Below are positions 34,459-42,935 of a DNA stretch of 64,000 bases, in pieces. The notes under the pieces are model-generated. The model was not told where the DNA came from, did not search any database, and worked only from the letters and a program-made list of their open reading frames with translations. The position numbers were made by a program, and so were the translations under genes. Location of the stretch: the NCBI GenBank assembly GCA_964579295.1, contig CAZOGK010000016.1:7009-71008 (forward strand). Direction: 5' to 3'. The stretch comes from JAAYYY01 sp964579295. GTDB taxonomy: Bacteria; Chloroflexota; Anaerolineae; Promineifilales; Promineifilaceae. Position 1 is the first letter of the stretch, and each line of letters starts with the position of its first letter.

Positions 34459-35680
34459 CCCCAACAGCCGTCTGCGAACGACTGAAGTCGTTACTCCCAG
34501 GGGCGCCGCTCGCTGGCTGGCGCTGCCGCTGGTCCTCTTCGTGGCCGCTTGCACTGCTACCGCCCCGGCGGCGCCCACACCCACGGTCGCGCCCACCGCC
34601 ACGCGGCCGCCGCTGCCCACGGTAGCCGTCACCATCGAGGGGCCCGGCGCTGCCCTGCCGCCCACGCCCGTGCCCACCGCAACCCCGCGCAGCGCCACCG
34701 CCATCCCGCCAACGCCGTCGCTCACCGCCGAGCCATCGCCCACGGCACACCCGCTGCAGCCCTACACCATCCCTGCCCTGCGCGCCCGTACCTACCCCGG
34801 CGGCGACATCGAGCTGCGCGAGGTGGTGGAGCAGACGGCCGGCTTCAGCCGCGTCGCCTTTGCCTATCCCAGCGATGGGCTGACTATCACCGGCCTGGCC
34901 CACCTGCCGCCCGGTCCCGGCCCTTTCCCCACCGTCATCCTGCTGCACGGCTACGTGGACCGCGACCGCTATTTTGCCGGCAGCGACACCTGGCCCGAGG
35001 CGGAATATTTCGCCGCCCGCGGCTACCTGGCGCTATCCCCCGACTTCCGCACCTGGGGCGGCTCAGACGTGGGCGAGAGCTTCTTTCACATGGGCCTCGT
35101 GGTCGATACCATCAACCTGATCAGCGCGCTGCCGTCGCTGCCGCAGGCCGATGGCGAGCGCGTGCTGCTCTGGGGCCACAGCATGGGCGGCGGCGTCGTC
35201 ACGAAGGTGATGACCATCGACCCGCGCCCGCGCGCCGCCGTGCTCTACGCGCCCAACAGCGCCGACGACGCCGACCTGATTGCCCGCTGGGGCTTCGGCT
35301 GCCGCCCCGGCGTGCCGCAATCGGTCAACCAGCAGTGCAACCCGGCCGAGTCGCTGCCGCCCTGGCTGCCGGCCGCCACGCTCGACGCCTACTACGCCGG
35401 CGCCGCCGACCCGGCGTTCCTGCGCCTGGTCGCGCCCATCTACCACCTCGACGCCATCAGCGCGCCCATCCAGATCCACATCGGCACGGCCGACGGCGCC
35501 GCCCTGGTGGAAACGCCGCCGGAATGGTCGCAGAAGCTGCACACGGCCCTGTTGACTGCCGGCCGCGAGGTGGCGTACTACAGCTACCCCGGCGCCGGCC
35601 ACACCTTCAGCGGCGCTCCCTGGCGGGAGATGATGTCGCGCGCGGTCGATTTCTACGGGGCGGCCATGCGTGGCCCGTGA
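34439..35680 (+). CDS. Alpha/beta hydrolase lipoprotein (second paralogue)
   Basis: About 413 aa. Long N-terminal region, then hydrophobic signal 'LALPLVLFVAAC' (lipobox 'VAAC'), a Pro/Thr-rich linker (about 70 aa) and an alpha/beta hydrolase domain: 'VILLHGYVDRD', nucleophile Ser in 'GHSMGGG', Asp in 'IGTADGAALV', His in 'PGAGHTFSG'. Related to the gene at 20870-22054 in architecture and motifs. Start codons are limited: GTG 34433 and ATG 34439 lie inside repeat R1, followed in frame by a short palindrome (AACGACTGAAGTCGTT), so the first 20 or so residues are repeat-encoded. No clear Shine-Dalgarno is present. Confidence 0.86.
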   Translation: MPRYLLTPNSRLRTTEVVTPRGAARWLALPLVLFVAACTATAPAAPTPTVAPTATRPPLPTVAVTIEGPGAALPPTPVPTATPRSATAIPPTPSLTAEPSPTAHPLQPYTIPALRARTYPGGDIELREVVEQTAGFSRVAFAYPSDGLTITGLAHLPPGPGPFPTVILLHGYVDRDRYFAGSDTWPEAEYFAARGYLALSPDFRTWGGSDVGESFFHMGLVVDTINLISALPSLPQADGERVLLWGHSMGGGVVTKVMTIDPRPRAAVLYAPNSADDADLIARWGFGCRPGVPQSVNQQCNPAESLPPWLPAATLDAYYAGAADPAFLRLVAPIYHLDAISAPIQIHIGTADGAALVETPPEWSQKLHTALLTAGREVAYYSYPGAGHTFSGAPWREMMSRAVDFYGAAMRGP

Positions 35681-35685
35681 GGGTG

Positions 35686-35748
35686 GGCGCATGGCGAATA
35701 GCGAATGGCAAATTGCAGATGGCGGGGTTCAGGGTACAGGGTACAGAA
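35686..35748. repeat. Heptamer array (nine units)
   Basis: Nine 7-bp units (e.g. GGCGCAT, GGCGAAT, TACAGGG) begin 5 nt after the stop codon of the hydrolase gene. The word drifts from GGCGAAT-like to TACAGGG-like along the array while the period stays 7. Confidence 0.75.
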
Positions 35749-35833
35749 GCTGTTTTTGGGGGAGCCGGCGGAAGATGTCTCGCCCAATCAACGCCAATTA
35801 AACAGGTAATGCCAGATCAACCGGACGCCTGAC

Positions 35834-36982
35834 TCAAAGCCGCTGGCAGCTTGCGCCCGCGCCGGCTGCGGTGACGTAGACGGCGGGACGGGTACCGGTG
35901 TTTTGCGTATAGCACTCAGACACGGCGGCGACGAAGGAATCCGCCGCGGCGGCCTGCACCAGGGCCACGGCGCAGCCGCCAAAGCCGGCGCCGGTCATGC
36001 GCGCGCCGTAGGCGGCCTCGTGCGCCTGGGCGCAGTCGACCATCGCATCGAGCGCCGGGCTGCTCACCTCAAAATCGTCGCGCAGGCTGGCGTGGCTGGC
36101 GTTCATCAGCCGGCCCACCGCCCGCGCATCGCCCGCCGCCAGCGCCGCCGCCGCCGCCAGCACCCGCTCGTTCTCACTGATAACGTGGCGCGCGCGCCGC
36201 CGGAGCAGGGGCGGCAGCTCGTCGCCGCGCCGGGCGAACTGGGCCGGCGTCACGTCGCGCAGCGCCGGCGCGCCAAAGAAGGCGGCCGCCTGCTGGCACT
36301 GGGCGCGCCGCTCGTTGTAGGCGCTGTCCACCAGCCCTCGCCGCGTCATCGTGTCGAGGATGACGACCACGCTCTGCGGCGGCAGCGGCGCCGGCGTCGT
36401 CTCCAGGCTGCGGCAGTCGATGAGCAGGGCATGACCGGCCACGGCGGCCGCGCTGATCATCTGGTCCATGATGCCGCAGCTCACGCCCACCCATTCATTT
36501 TCGGCGCGCTGCCCGGCGCGGGCCATCGCCGGCGCCTCCCAGGCAAAGCCGCCCACCGCCGCAAAGGCGCGCGCCACGGCCATCTCCAGCGCGGCGCTGC
36601 TGCTCAGCCCGGCGCCCACGGGCACGTCGCTGCTCAGCTCGCCTTGCCAACCGTGCAGCGGGTAGCCGGCCCCATGCAGCGCCCAGGCCACCCCCTTCAC
36701 GTATTCCACCCAGCCGTCGTCGCCCGGCCGCGCCGTCTCCCGCCGCACCTCGTCCAGCGCAAAATCGGCCGGCTCGCCCGGAAAATCCCGCGACCGCAGC
36801 AGCACCCGCCCATCGTCGCGCGCCCGCAGCGCAATCCGCACCGCTCGCTCAATCGCCAGCGGCAGCACAAAGCCGTCGTTATAGTCGGTGTGCTCCCCAA
36901 TCAGGTTGACCCGCCCCGGCGCCCGCACCAGCCAGCCAGCCTCTCCCCCGAAACGCTCCTGATATGCAGGCAGGAGAGCCAT
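35834..36982 (-). CDS. galK: Galactokinase
   Basis: 382 aa GHMP-family kinase that phosphorylates galactose at C1 in the Leloir pathway. Galactokinase signature 'GRVNLIGEHTDYNDG' near residue 23, GHMP ATP-binding motif 'VPVGAGLSSSAAL' near 122, catalytic Asp in 'SCGIMDQMIS', and the C-terminal 'MTGAGFGGCAVAL' motif. Length is typical. No galT, galE or regulator is adjacent; the upstream neighbour on the same strand is a GH57 glycosidase, so a loose carbohydrate-use cluster is possible. The start codon lies at the edge of a heptamer array (36977 onward), which occupies the ribosome-binding region. Confidence 0.95.
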   Translation of the reverse strand: MALLPAYQERFGGEAGWLVRAPGRVNLIGEHTDYNDGFVLPLAIERAVRIALRARDDGRVLLRSRDFPGEPADFALDEVRRETARPGDDGWVEYVKGVAWALHGAGYPLHGWQGELSSDVPVGAGLSSSAALEMAVARAFAAVGGFAWEAPAMARAGQRAENEWVGVSCGIMDQMISAAAVAGHALLIDCRSLETTPAPLPPQSVVVILDTMTRRGLVDSAYNERRAQCQQAAAFFGAPALRDVTPAQFARRGDELPPLLRRRARHVISENERVLAAAAALAAGDARAVGRLMNASHASLRDDFEVSSPALDAMVDCAQAHEAAYGARMTGAGFGGCAVALVQAAAADSFVAAVSECYTQNTGTRPAVYVTAAGAGASCQRL

Positions 36983-37076
36983 TAGCAGCTAGCCGTTTGC
37001 CATCGGCTCTAGGCCGTAGGCGTCGCTCTCTCGCAACTCGTAACTCGTAACTCGCAACGTGTGACTTGCAACCTGA
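36977..37076. repeat. Long heptamer array spanning the galK upstream region
   Basis: Fourteen or more 7-bp units in two registers: AGCCATT-like (36977-37018), then AACTCGT-like (37021-37076). It occupies essentially all of the space between the GH57 stop (37082) and the galK start, including the galK ribosome-binding region. Confidence 0.75.
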
Positions 37077-37081
37077 GCCCA

Positions 37082-39145
37082 CTACCTCCGCCGCCGCTTC
37101 TTCTTCTGCACGGCTTCGCGCTGCAGGCGGACGCGGAATAGCTGCTGTTCGCCCGGAGCCAGCTCGAACTGGTAGCCTAGCTCAATCTCCAGCGCCAGCA
37201 GCGCCTCGCGGTAGACGATCTCCTCCGGCTGCGGCTCGGCCTCGACGAAGATGCCCTGGCGCGCCGCCGTGTTGGCGACGCCCGGCCGCTCCTCGTCCTC
37301 GATAAACTGGATTTCGCTGCGGTCGGTGCGCATCATGTTGCTATAGGCCGGCGTCAGCTCGTTGACCAGCCGCCAGCTTACCGGGCAGGGGCCATCGCCG
37401 CTGTTGTGCCAGCGGTAGGTCACTTCCACCGCGTCGGGCGTCAGGCGATAATGCTTGCCCAGGTGCACGCCGCCTGGCAGCGCCCGCTGGTAGCAGATGC
37501 CGTCGCTGTCCGGCTCGCCCGGAGCCAGCTCGCCCGCGTCCGCTTCCACGCCGTCCACGCTGATGTAATCGACCAGGCCGCGCCGCTGCGCCGGGCGCAA
37601 AGGCGTCTCGCCGGGCAGCTTCATCTGCCGCGTCAGCAGCTCAAACGGCTGCCGCTCCCCCTCGAAGACCCAGGACGGCAGGTATTTGTCCATCCGCGTG
37701 GGCGCCATCTCCGCCGTGAGCTGCGCCTCGTGGATGAACGGCTGCGGCCGCGCCTCTTCCGGCAGCCACATCTCATAGTCCAGCGCCTCGGGCTGCGGCA
37801 GTGCGGCGTCGTACTCATAGGGTGCGCTGGTCACCGCCCGCTGGTTGCCCACGTACTGCTCGCCCGTCTCCAGGTCGAACCAATAGAGCAGGCGCGCGCC
37901 GTCGGGCGTGGTGATGATGGCCTGCTTGCCGTCGCCCAGCACCAGCTCGTCGTGGCCGTCGCGGTTGACGTCGCTCATTTCCATCATCGGCCGCGGCTCC
38001 ATCGCCCAGCGCGTCGCCGCCAGTAGGGCAAAGGTCGCCTGCGCGCCGTCCCACCCGCGGTAGCGGTCGCCGCCGATGCCGATGCAGCCGAACTCATACT
38101 GGTGGCCCAGGTAGTTGTGCAGCGCCAGCTGGTAGAGGTTGCGCACCCCCTTGCTCTTGCGGCCCGCATCCATCTCCGCCGCCACCGCCTGCAGCTCGTC
38201 GCGAATCTCGGTAAAGAAGCTGCGGTATTTCTGCAGTTTGGGCGAATTCTCGTTAAAGTCGAACCAGTCCGTGAAGCCCGGCTCGTGGTAGGGCAGGTCG
38301 GGATGCTCCAGGCTGATGTCCATCCAGGCGCCGGCGCCGTCGGGAATGGGCGAGAGGTTGCCCGCCGAGGCCGGCGAGTTGGTCAGGTGCACCAGCTCAA
38401 TCTCCGGCATTGCCTCCAGCAGGCCGAGCACCTGGTCCAGCCGGTGCCAGGTCTGGTTGGGCACGATGCCCTCCTGCCAGCCCCAGAGGCCCATCGCCTC
38501 GGCGTCCTCGGCATAGGCCAGACAATGCTCGTTGGCGTTGGCGTGGCGCGCCCGCTGCATCAGGTAGCTCTGCAGCTGCCCCGGCCGGCCGAACCAGACG
38601 GCAAAGTTGAACAGGTGCTTGAGCTGCTGGTCGTCGCAGAGCAGGGTGAGGATGTGCGGCCCCACCTGGCTGGTGACGACGACCGGCTCCGCCAGCCGCG
38701 CCTGCGCCAGAATGGAATCCTCGACCAGCGTGGAGCGGTAGCCCGCGGCGGAAATGATGGGCAGTAGCGATTGCCGCCAGCTGCGCTCCGGGTTCCAGAA
38801 GGTGACGGGCGTCACGCCGAAGGTCTTGTAGAGCACCTCCTGGTGCATCTCAATCTGGCGCGCGTTGTCCCAATCGTCGGAAGCATAGGGCACATTTTGC
38901 GCATAGGTGGAACCCAGCAGCTCGAACTGGCCGGCGCGCAGCCCTTCCCAGATTTCCTGCAGCGGCTCCGGGTCGAGCCAGCGCAGGGCGTCAATCAGCG
39001 TCCCCGAAATCTGGATATTCACGGGCAGCAGTGGATGCGCCCGCAGCACCCGCAGCAGCCCGCGATAGCAGGCCAGGCTGGCGATAAGTGACTGTTCGGT
39101 CAGGTGCTGGTTGAAGTGAAAGACGAGGGGAATACTGATAGCCAT
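37082..39145 (-). CDS. Glycoside hydrolase family 57 (alpha-amylase/alpha-mannosidase-like)
   Basis: About 687 aa. The N-terminal (beta/alpha)7 domain begins with the family's first conserved region in the variant form 'VFHFNQHLTE' and contains 'VTFWNPERSW', whose Glu matches the GH57 nucleophile position. The middle and C-terminal parts are beta-rich, with 'DVNRDGHDELVLGDG', an FG-GAP/EF-hand-like calcium loop, and a domain resembling the DUF1926-type cap of GH57 4-alpha-glucanotransferases. Probable function: intracellular alpha-glucan hydrolysis or transfer. ATG 39145 is preferred to the codon at 39175 because the strand 'ISIPLVFHFNQH' normally starts the protein. No signal peptide is present. 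Confidence 0.87.
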   Translation of the reverse strand: MAISIPLVFHFNQHLTEQSLIASLACYRGLLRVLRAHPLLPVNIQISGTLIDALRWLDPEPLQEIWEGLRAGQFELLGSTYAQNVPYASDDWDNARQIEMHQEVLYKTFGVTPVTFWNPERSWRQSLLPIISAAGYRSTLVEDSILAQARLAEPVVVTSQVGPHILTLLCDDQQLKHLFNFAVWFGRPGQLQSYLMQRARHANANEHCLAYAEDAEAMGLWGWQEGIVPNQTWHRLDQVLGLLEAMPEIELVHLTNSPASAGNLSPIPDGAGAWMDISLEHPDLPYHEPGFTDWFDFNENSPKLQKYRSFFTEIRDELQAVAAEMDAGRKSKGVRNLYQLALHNYLGHQYEFGCIGIGGDRYRGWDGAQATFALLAATRWAMEPRPMMEMSDVNRDGHDELVLGDGKQAIITTPDGARLLYWFDLETGEQYVGNQRAVTSAPYEYDAALPQPEALDYEMWLPEEARPQPFIHEAQLTAEMAPTRMDKYLPSWVFEGERQPFELLTRQMKLPGETPLRPAQRRGLVDYISVDGVEADAGELAPGEPDSDGICYQRALPGGVHLGKHYRLTPDAVEVTYRWHNSGDGPCPVSWRLVNELTPAYSNMMRTDRSEIQFIEDEERPGVANTAARQGIFVEAEPQPEEIVYREALLALEIELGYQFELAPGEQQLFRVRLQREAVQKKKRRRR

Positions 39146-39231
39146 AGCAACCCAGGTGTAGGTAGTCCGCCGCAAAAGCTATCTTGTATTCTATCTGATT
39201 TTCCTTAAACTCCAAATTGGTTGACATATCA

Positions 39232-39289
39232 ACGAATTGCGAATGGCAAATGGCGAATGGCAATAGGCGCCGGGGGCCAGGCAGGCCGG
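39232..39289. repeat. Heptamer array abutting an R2 arm
   Basis: Five or six units (ACGAATT, GCGAATG, GCAAATG and so on, 39232-39273), continuing into an R2-like arm ending CAGGCAGGCCGG (39268-39289). It lies between the GH57 start and the EthD gene. Confidence 0.65.
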
Positions 39290-39396
39290 ATGCACGATTC
39301 GCCCCCTATTCGCCAGTCGCAGCCGGCGCCTTGTCCCCGATCCCCCCCTCTGCTACACTCCGGGCACTTATCCACCACCCGAGGCGAGGCCCTGCC

Positions 39397-39714
39397 ATGA
39401 TACGTATGTCCGTCTTCTACCCGCGCACCGGCGACAGTCATTTCGACATGGACTATTACACCGGCCAGCATATCCCCATGCTGCAAGAGAAGCTGGGCGA
39501 GGCGCTGCACCACGTCGAGATTGACCGCGGCATGGGCGGCGCCATGCCCGGCGAGCCGCCCCCCTACGCCGTCATCGGCCACTTCTTCTTCGAGGGCCGC
39601 GACCAGCTGCGCCAGCTCGGCCCCCACGCCCCCGCCATCATGGCCGACGTGCCCAACTTCACCAATGTGGAGCCGGTCACGCAGTTTAGCGAAGTGGTGG
39701 AAAGCTATAGGTAG
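39397..39714 (+). CDS. EthD-domain small protein
   Basis: 105 aa alpha/beta-barrel dimeric protein of the EthD family ('FYPRTGDSHFDMDYYTGQHI', then 'PMLQEKLGEALHHVEI'). The 'YY..QHIPM' motif is the most conserved element. Such proteins accompany or perform small-molecule degradation steps, but most single-domain members are uncharacterised. ATG 39397 is chosen because GAGG lies about seven bases upstream and because the family starts at 'MIRMSVFYP'; the longer open frame from 39217 runs through repeat DNA. Confidence 0.9.
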   Translation: MIRMSVFYPRTGDSHFDMDYYTGQHIPMLQEKLGEALHHVEIDRGMGGAMPGEPPPYAVIGHFFFEGRDQLRQLGPHAPAIMADVPNFTNVEPVTQFSEVVESYR

Positions 39715-39716
39715 AT

Positions 39717-39772
39717 AGCTGGAAGCAAGAAGCTGAACTCCAGCTTCCACCTTTCAACGCTAACCTCTACTA
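39717..39772. repeat. Heptamer array between two convergent stop codons
   Basis: Eight units (AGCTGGA, AGCAAGA, AGCTGAA and so on) fill the interval between the stop at 39714 and the stop at 39770. TGGAAGC (39720-39726) pairs with GCTTCCA (39743-39749). Confidence 0.65.
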
Positions 39773-40444
39773 GCCCAGCCGCCGGAACCAGATCAGCAGG
39801 CCAACAAACGCCACGAGCAGCGCCGCGCCCATGCCGAGGTTGATGGTCACAAAGACGACGGCCGTCCAATTGGCCACGAAGGCAATGCCGGCGATAAGGC
39901 AGACGGCGCCATTGGCCACGAAGGCGGCGCGGATAACCCGTTCAACGCCCTGACCAGAGAAGACCCCTGCCAGGAAAAGGCTCGCGAACCCGAGGAAGAG
40001 GGTGAAGCCGGTCATGTTCACGGCAAGGATGGCAGCACTAGGGTTGGCCTGTATCCAGTGAGCTAGCCCCTCGATGGCGCCCGCTGCCACGTTGAGCCGC
40101 ACCGTGCTGAGCTGCACAAAGTAGTGTACGGCGGCGAGGGTGGCAAACGGGATGGAGAGCGCCAGCCCGGCGCGCGCCAGGAAGCGGCGCTCGCCGCCGG
40201 TCACGTCGTGGATGCTGGCGGCGAGCAGGACGAAGAGTGGCGCGAAAAGGAGCATCGCCGCCTGGGCGACCACCTTGAGCGTCTGGCTGCGGGTCGCCGT
40301 GTCGGCGACATAGCCTGCGAGGTCATCCCAGACGTAGAGCGGCCCGGCAAGAGCGATGCCGGCGAACGCAATGGTGAAGAGCACGAAAGTTGCCGCGCAG
40401 AGGAGCGCGGACCAGTAACCGGTACGGATCGCGAAGCGGTTCAT
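39770..40444 (-). CDS. Six-helix membrane protein of unknown function
   Basis: 224 aa with six predicted transmembrane segments (about 13-39, 57-76, 87-112, 136-161, 170-192, 193-219) and short loops. There is a near-ideal ribosome binding site, AGGAGG five bases before the ATG. No motif was recognised; the layout resembles DUF4386-like integral membrane proteins, but that is a weak impression. No enzyme partner is adjacent. Confidence 0.85.
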   Translation of the reverse strand: MNRFAIRTGYWSALLCAATFVLFTIAFAGIALAGPLYVWDDLAGYVADTATRSQTLKVVAQAAMLLFAPLFVLLAASIHDVTGGERRFLARAGLALSIPFATLAAVHYFVQLSTVRLNVAAGAIEGLAHWIQANPSAAILAVNMTGFTLFLGFASLFLAGVFSGQGVERVIRAAFVANGAVCLIAGIAFVANWTAVVFVTINLGMGAALLVAFVGLLIWFRRLG

Positions 40445-40470
40445 GGAATCCTCCTGGAAACAAAGCCGGC

Positions 40471-40494
40471 GGTAGGTCAGGTTTTCAAGCTGAC
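40471..40494. repeat. R3 hairpin
   Basis: GGTAGGTCAGGTT, then TTC and AAGCTGAC; one mismatch relative to the copy at 13903. It lies just upstream of the ribosome binding site of the membrane protein gene. The rest of 40445-40831 contains a possible small ORF (40530-40712) and a lone R1-like stem-loop (40777-40797). Confidence 0.65.
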
Positions 40495-40529
40495 AATTCG
40501 CGCTGAATCGCCAGCGATGACCGGCCCGG

Positions 40530-40712
40530 CTATTCCAGGAGGGAACAGGAGAGGGGATAGAGGCGGTAAGGGACGGCGCCCGGAGCCTCGGCGGCGCCCG
40601 CAGGGCGGGCAGCGCCGCGCCAGAAGCAGCGGGCGATGGCGCCGGCAGCGGAGGCTGAGCGGGCCAACAGCCCGAGCAGGACGATAAGGAAGAGACGGAG
40701 GCGCCGGTCCAT
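40530..40712 (-). CDS. Possible small exported protein (60 aa)
   Basis: Reads 'MDRRLRLFLIVLLGLLARSA' then an Ala/Arg/Pro-rich stretch with two Cys in its second half. The N-terminus looks like a signal peptide. AGGGGA lies four bases before the ATG, and TATAAT (minus strand) lies immediately upstream. High GC makes chance ORFs common and no homologue is recognised, so this is only a candidate. Confidence 0.25.
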   Translation of the reverse strand: MDRRLRLFLIVLLGLLARSASAAGAIARCFWRGAARPAGAAEAPGAVPYRLYPLSCSLLE

Positions 40713-40831
40713 AATCCCCTATTATAACATGGATCTGGAGGACGAAACAGGGTACAACTTACGCCGGGACCCTGTCGAGCGGTTTTTCGAAGCGCTCCTC
40801 ACAATTTACATCATCATCCCACCAGAACGAG

Positions 40832-42466
40832 ATGCCAATGACCGACCAACAAGTGATTTTTTCGATGAGCCGTGTCAGCCGGACCTTCCCTCCGGGGAAC
40901 CGGCCGGTTCTGCGCGACATCAGCCTCGGCTTCTACTACGGCGCCAAGATTGGCGTGCTGGGGCTGAACGGCGCCGGCAAGAGCACGCTGCTGCGCATCA
41001 TCGCCGGCAAGGACCACGGCTACGACGGGACCGTGGCCTTCTCTCCCGGCTACAGCGTCGGCCTGCTGGAACAGGAGCCGGCGCTGGACGACGCCAGCAC
41101 GGTGCGCCAGGTCGTCGCCGAGGCGGTGCAGCCGGTCGTGGATGCGCTGGCCGCCTTCGAGGCCGTGAGCGAGCGCTTTGCCGACCCCGACGCCGACTTC
41201 GACGCGCTCATCGAGGAGCAGGGCAAGCTGAACGAGTGGCTGGACGCCCACGATGCCTGGAACCTCGACCACAAGCTGGAGCTGGCGATGGCCGGGCTGC
41301 GCTGCCCGCCGGGCGATACGCCCATCCATGTGCTCAGCGGCGGCGAGCGGCGGCGCGTGGCCCTCACCCGCCTGCTCCTCTCCGAGCCCGACATCCTGCT
41401 GCTGGACGAGCCGACCAACCATCTCGACGCCGAATCGGTCGCCTGGCTGGAGCGCCGCCTGCAGCAATACAAGGGCACGGTCATCGCCGTCACCCACGAC
41501 CGCTACTTCCTGGACAACGTCGCCGGCTGGATTCTGGAGCTGGACCGCGGCCACGGCATCCCCTGGCGCGGCAACTACTCCAGCTGGCTGGCGCAGAAAC
41601 AGGAACGGCTGCGCCACGAGGATAAAGCCGCCGACCGGCGCGCCCGCACCCTGCAGCGCGAGCTGGAGTGGATCCAGATGTCGCCGCGCGCCCGGCAGGC
41701 CAAAGGCAAGGCGCGCGTCAATAACTACGAAGCCCTGCTCAGCCAGGAAGTGGAAAAGCGGCGCGAAGAGCTGGAAATCTACATCCCGCCCGGCCCGCGC
41801 CTGGGCGACGTCGTCGTCGAGTTCGACGGCGTGAGCAAGGGCTACGGCGAGCGGCTGCTGATTGACAACCTCACCCTCTCCATCCCGCCCGGCAGCATCG
41901 TCGGCATCGTCGGCCCCAACGGCGCCGGCAAGACGACGCTGCTGCGCCTCATCACCGGCCAGGAGCAGCCCGACAGCGGCCGCGTGCGCCTCGGCCAGAC
42001 TGTGCAGCTGGGCTACGTGGACCAGAGCCGGGCCAGCCTGCAGCCGGAAAACAGCGTCTGGCAGGAAATCAGCGGCGGGGAAGAGACCATCGCCCTGGGC
42101 GGCCGCCGCCGCAACAGCCGCGCCTACGTCGCCAGCTTCAACTTCCTCGGCGCCGACCAGCAGAAGGCGGTGGGCGTGCTCAGCGGCGGCGAGCGCAACC
42201 GCGTCCACCTGGCGAAGATGCTCAAGGAGCAGGCCAACGTGCTGCTGCTGGACGAGCCGACCAACGACCTGGACGTCAACACGCTGCGCGCCCTGGAAGA
42301 GGCGCTGGAAGCCTTCGCCGGCTGCGCCCTCATCGTCAGCCACGACCGCTGGTTCCTCGACCGCGTCGCCACGCACATCCTCGCCTTCGAGCCCGGCAGC
42401 CGGCTGCACCTCCAGGAAGGCAACTGGAGCGAGTACGAGGCGGACCTGAAGGGCCGGGCCGGGTAG
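40832..42466 (+). CDS. ettA: Energy-dependent translational throttle protein EttA (ABC-F)
   Basis: 544 aa soluble ABC-F ATPase that binds the ribosomal E site and couples initiation of elongation to ATP/ADP ratio. Two ABC domains: P-loops 'GLNGAGKST' and 'GPNGAGKTT', signatures 'LSGGERRRVAL' and 'LSGGERNRVHL', Walker B 'LLLDEPTNHLD' and 'LLLDEPTNDLD'. Between them is the interdomain linker 'MSPRARQAKGKARVNNYEAL', characteristic of EttA. The 'NSRAYVASFNFLGADQQKAV' block is also EttA-specific. ATG 40838 is an alternative start; neither has a strong Shine-Dalgarno. The TAG stop is embedded in an R3 repeat. Confidence 0.95.
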   Translation: MPMTDQQVIFSMSRVSRTFPPGNRPVLRDISLGFYYGAKIGVLGLNGAGKSTLLRIIAGKDHGYDGTVAFSPGYSVGLLEQEPALDDASTVRQVVAEAVQPVVDALAAFEAVSERFADPDADFDALIEEQGKLNEWLDAHDAWNLDHKLELAMAGLRCPPGDTPIHVLSGGERRRVALTRLLLSEPDILLLDEPTNHLDAESVAWLERRLQQYKGTVIAVTHDRYFLDNVAGWILELDRGHGIPWRGNYSSWLAQKQERLRHEDKAADRRARTLQRELEWIQMSPRARQAKGKARVNNYEALLSQEVEKRREELEIYIPPGPRLGDVVVEFDGVSKGYGERLLIDNLTLSIPPGSIVGIVGPNGAGKTTLLRLITGQEQPDSGRVRLGQTVQLGYVDQSRASLQPENSVWQEISGGEETIALGGRRRNSRAYVASFNFLGADQQKAVGVLSGGERNRVHLAKMLKEQANVLLLDEPTNDLDVNTLRALEEALEAFAGCALIVSHDRWFLDRVATHILAFEPGSRLHLQEGNWSEYEADLKGRAG

Positions 42467-42489
42467 GTCAGGTTGAAAACCTAGCTACC
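42462..42489. repeat. R3 hairpin overlapping the ettA stop codon
   Basis: GGTAGGTCAGGTT (from 42462) and AACCTAGCTACC form an imperfect stem around GAAA. The ettA stop codon TAG lies in its left arm and the SnoaL-like gene ends 4 nt beyond its right arm, so it sits exactly between convergent genes. Confidence 0.7.
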
Positions 42490-42492
42490 TTC

Positions 42493-42876
42493 CTACCCCT
42501 TCACATACGACAACTTCTCCACAATCAGCTCATCCTCCACGCGGAAGACATCCACGCCGCGCACGTGGCCGGGCGCGCCGTCTGCGTCCACCCATTCGTA
42601 GCGCCAGCGCACGATACAGCGGCGGCCGAGGCCGAAAATCTCTTCCGTCTCAAAGTGCGCCTGCGGCGATTCCGCAAAGAACGTCTGCCAGAAGCGCGTC
42701 ACCGCCTCCTTCCCTTCATAGACCGTGCCATCGGGCGCCGGCGCCGTATTCTCAAAGCGGCAATCATCGCTTATCAGCCGCATCATCCCGGCCACGTCAT
42801 GCCGGTTACACGCCTCATTAAACGCCAGCACCACGCGCATGGCCGATTCAAGCCGGGACATCTTCGTAGGACTCAT
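42493..42876 (-). CDS. SnoaL-like/NTF2-fold protein
   Basis: 127 aa alpha+beta-barrel protein with the NTF2/SnoaL fold: 'LAFNEACNRHDVAGMMRLIS', 'GKEAVTRFWQTFF', 'VRWRYEWVD' and 'GVDVFRVEDELIVEKLSY' follow the standard SnoaL order. Members are isomerases, cyclases or ligand carriers; function cannot be assigned from sequence. It is a single gene, convergent with ettA. Confidence 0.88.
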   Translation of the reverse strand: MSPTKMSRLESAMRVVLAFNEACNRHDVAGMMRLISDDCRFENTAPAPDGTVYEGKEAVTRFWQTFFAESPQAHFETEEIFGLGRRCIVRWRYEWVDADGAPGHVRGVDVFRVEDELIVEKLSYVKG

Positions 42877-42903
42877 CGGGACTCCAGGATTAGGTTAAAG
42901 GCG

Positions 42904-42927
42904 GGTAGGTCGGGTTTACAACCCGAC
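42904..42927. repeat. R3 hairpin
   Basis: GGTAGGTCGGGTT, TAC, AACCCGAC: a perfect 8-bp stem in the GTCGGG variant, in the 59-bp space between two minus-strand genes. Short ACTGCCC heptamers follow at its right side. Confidence 0.7.
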
Positions 42928-42935
42928 AGTCAGGG

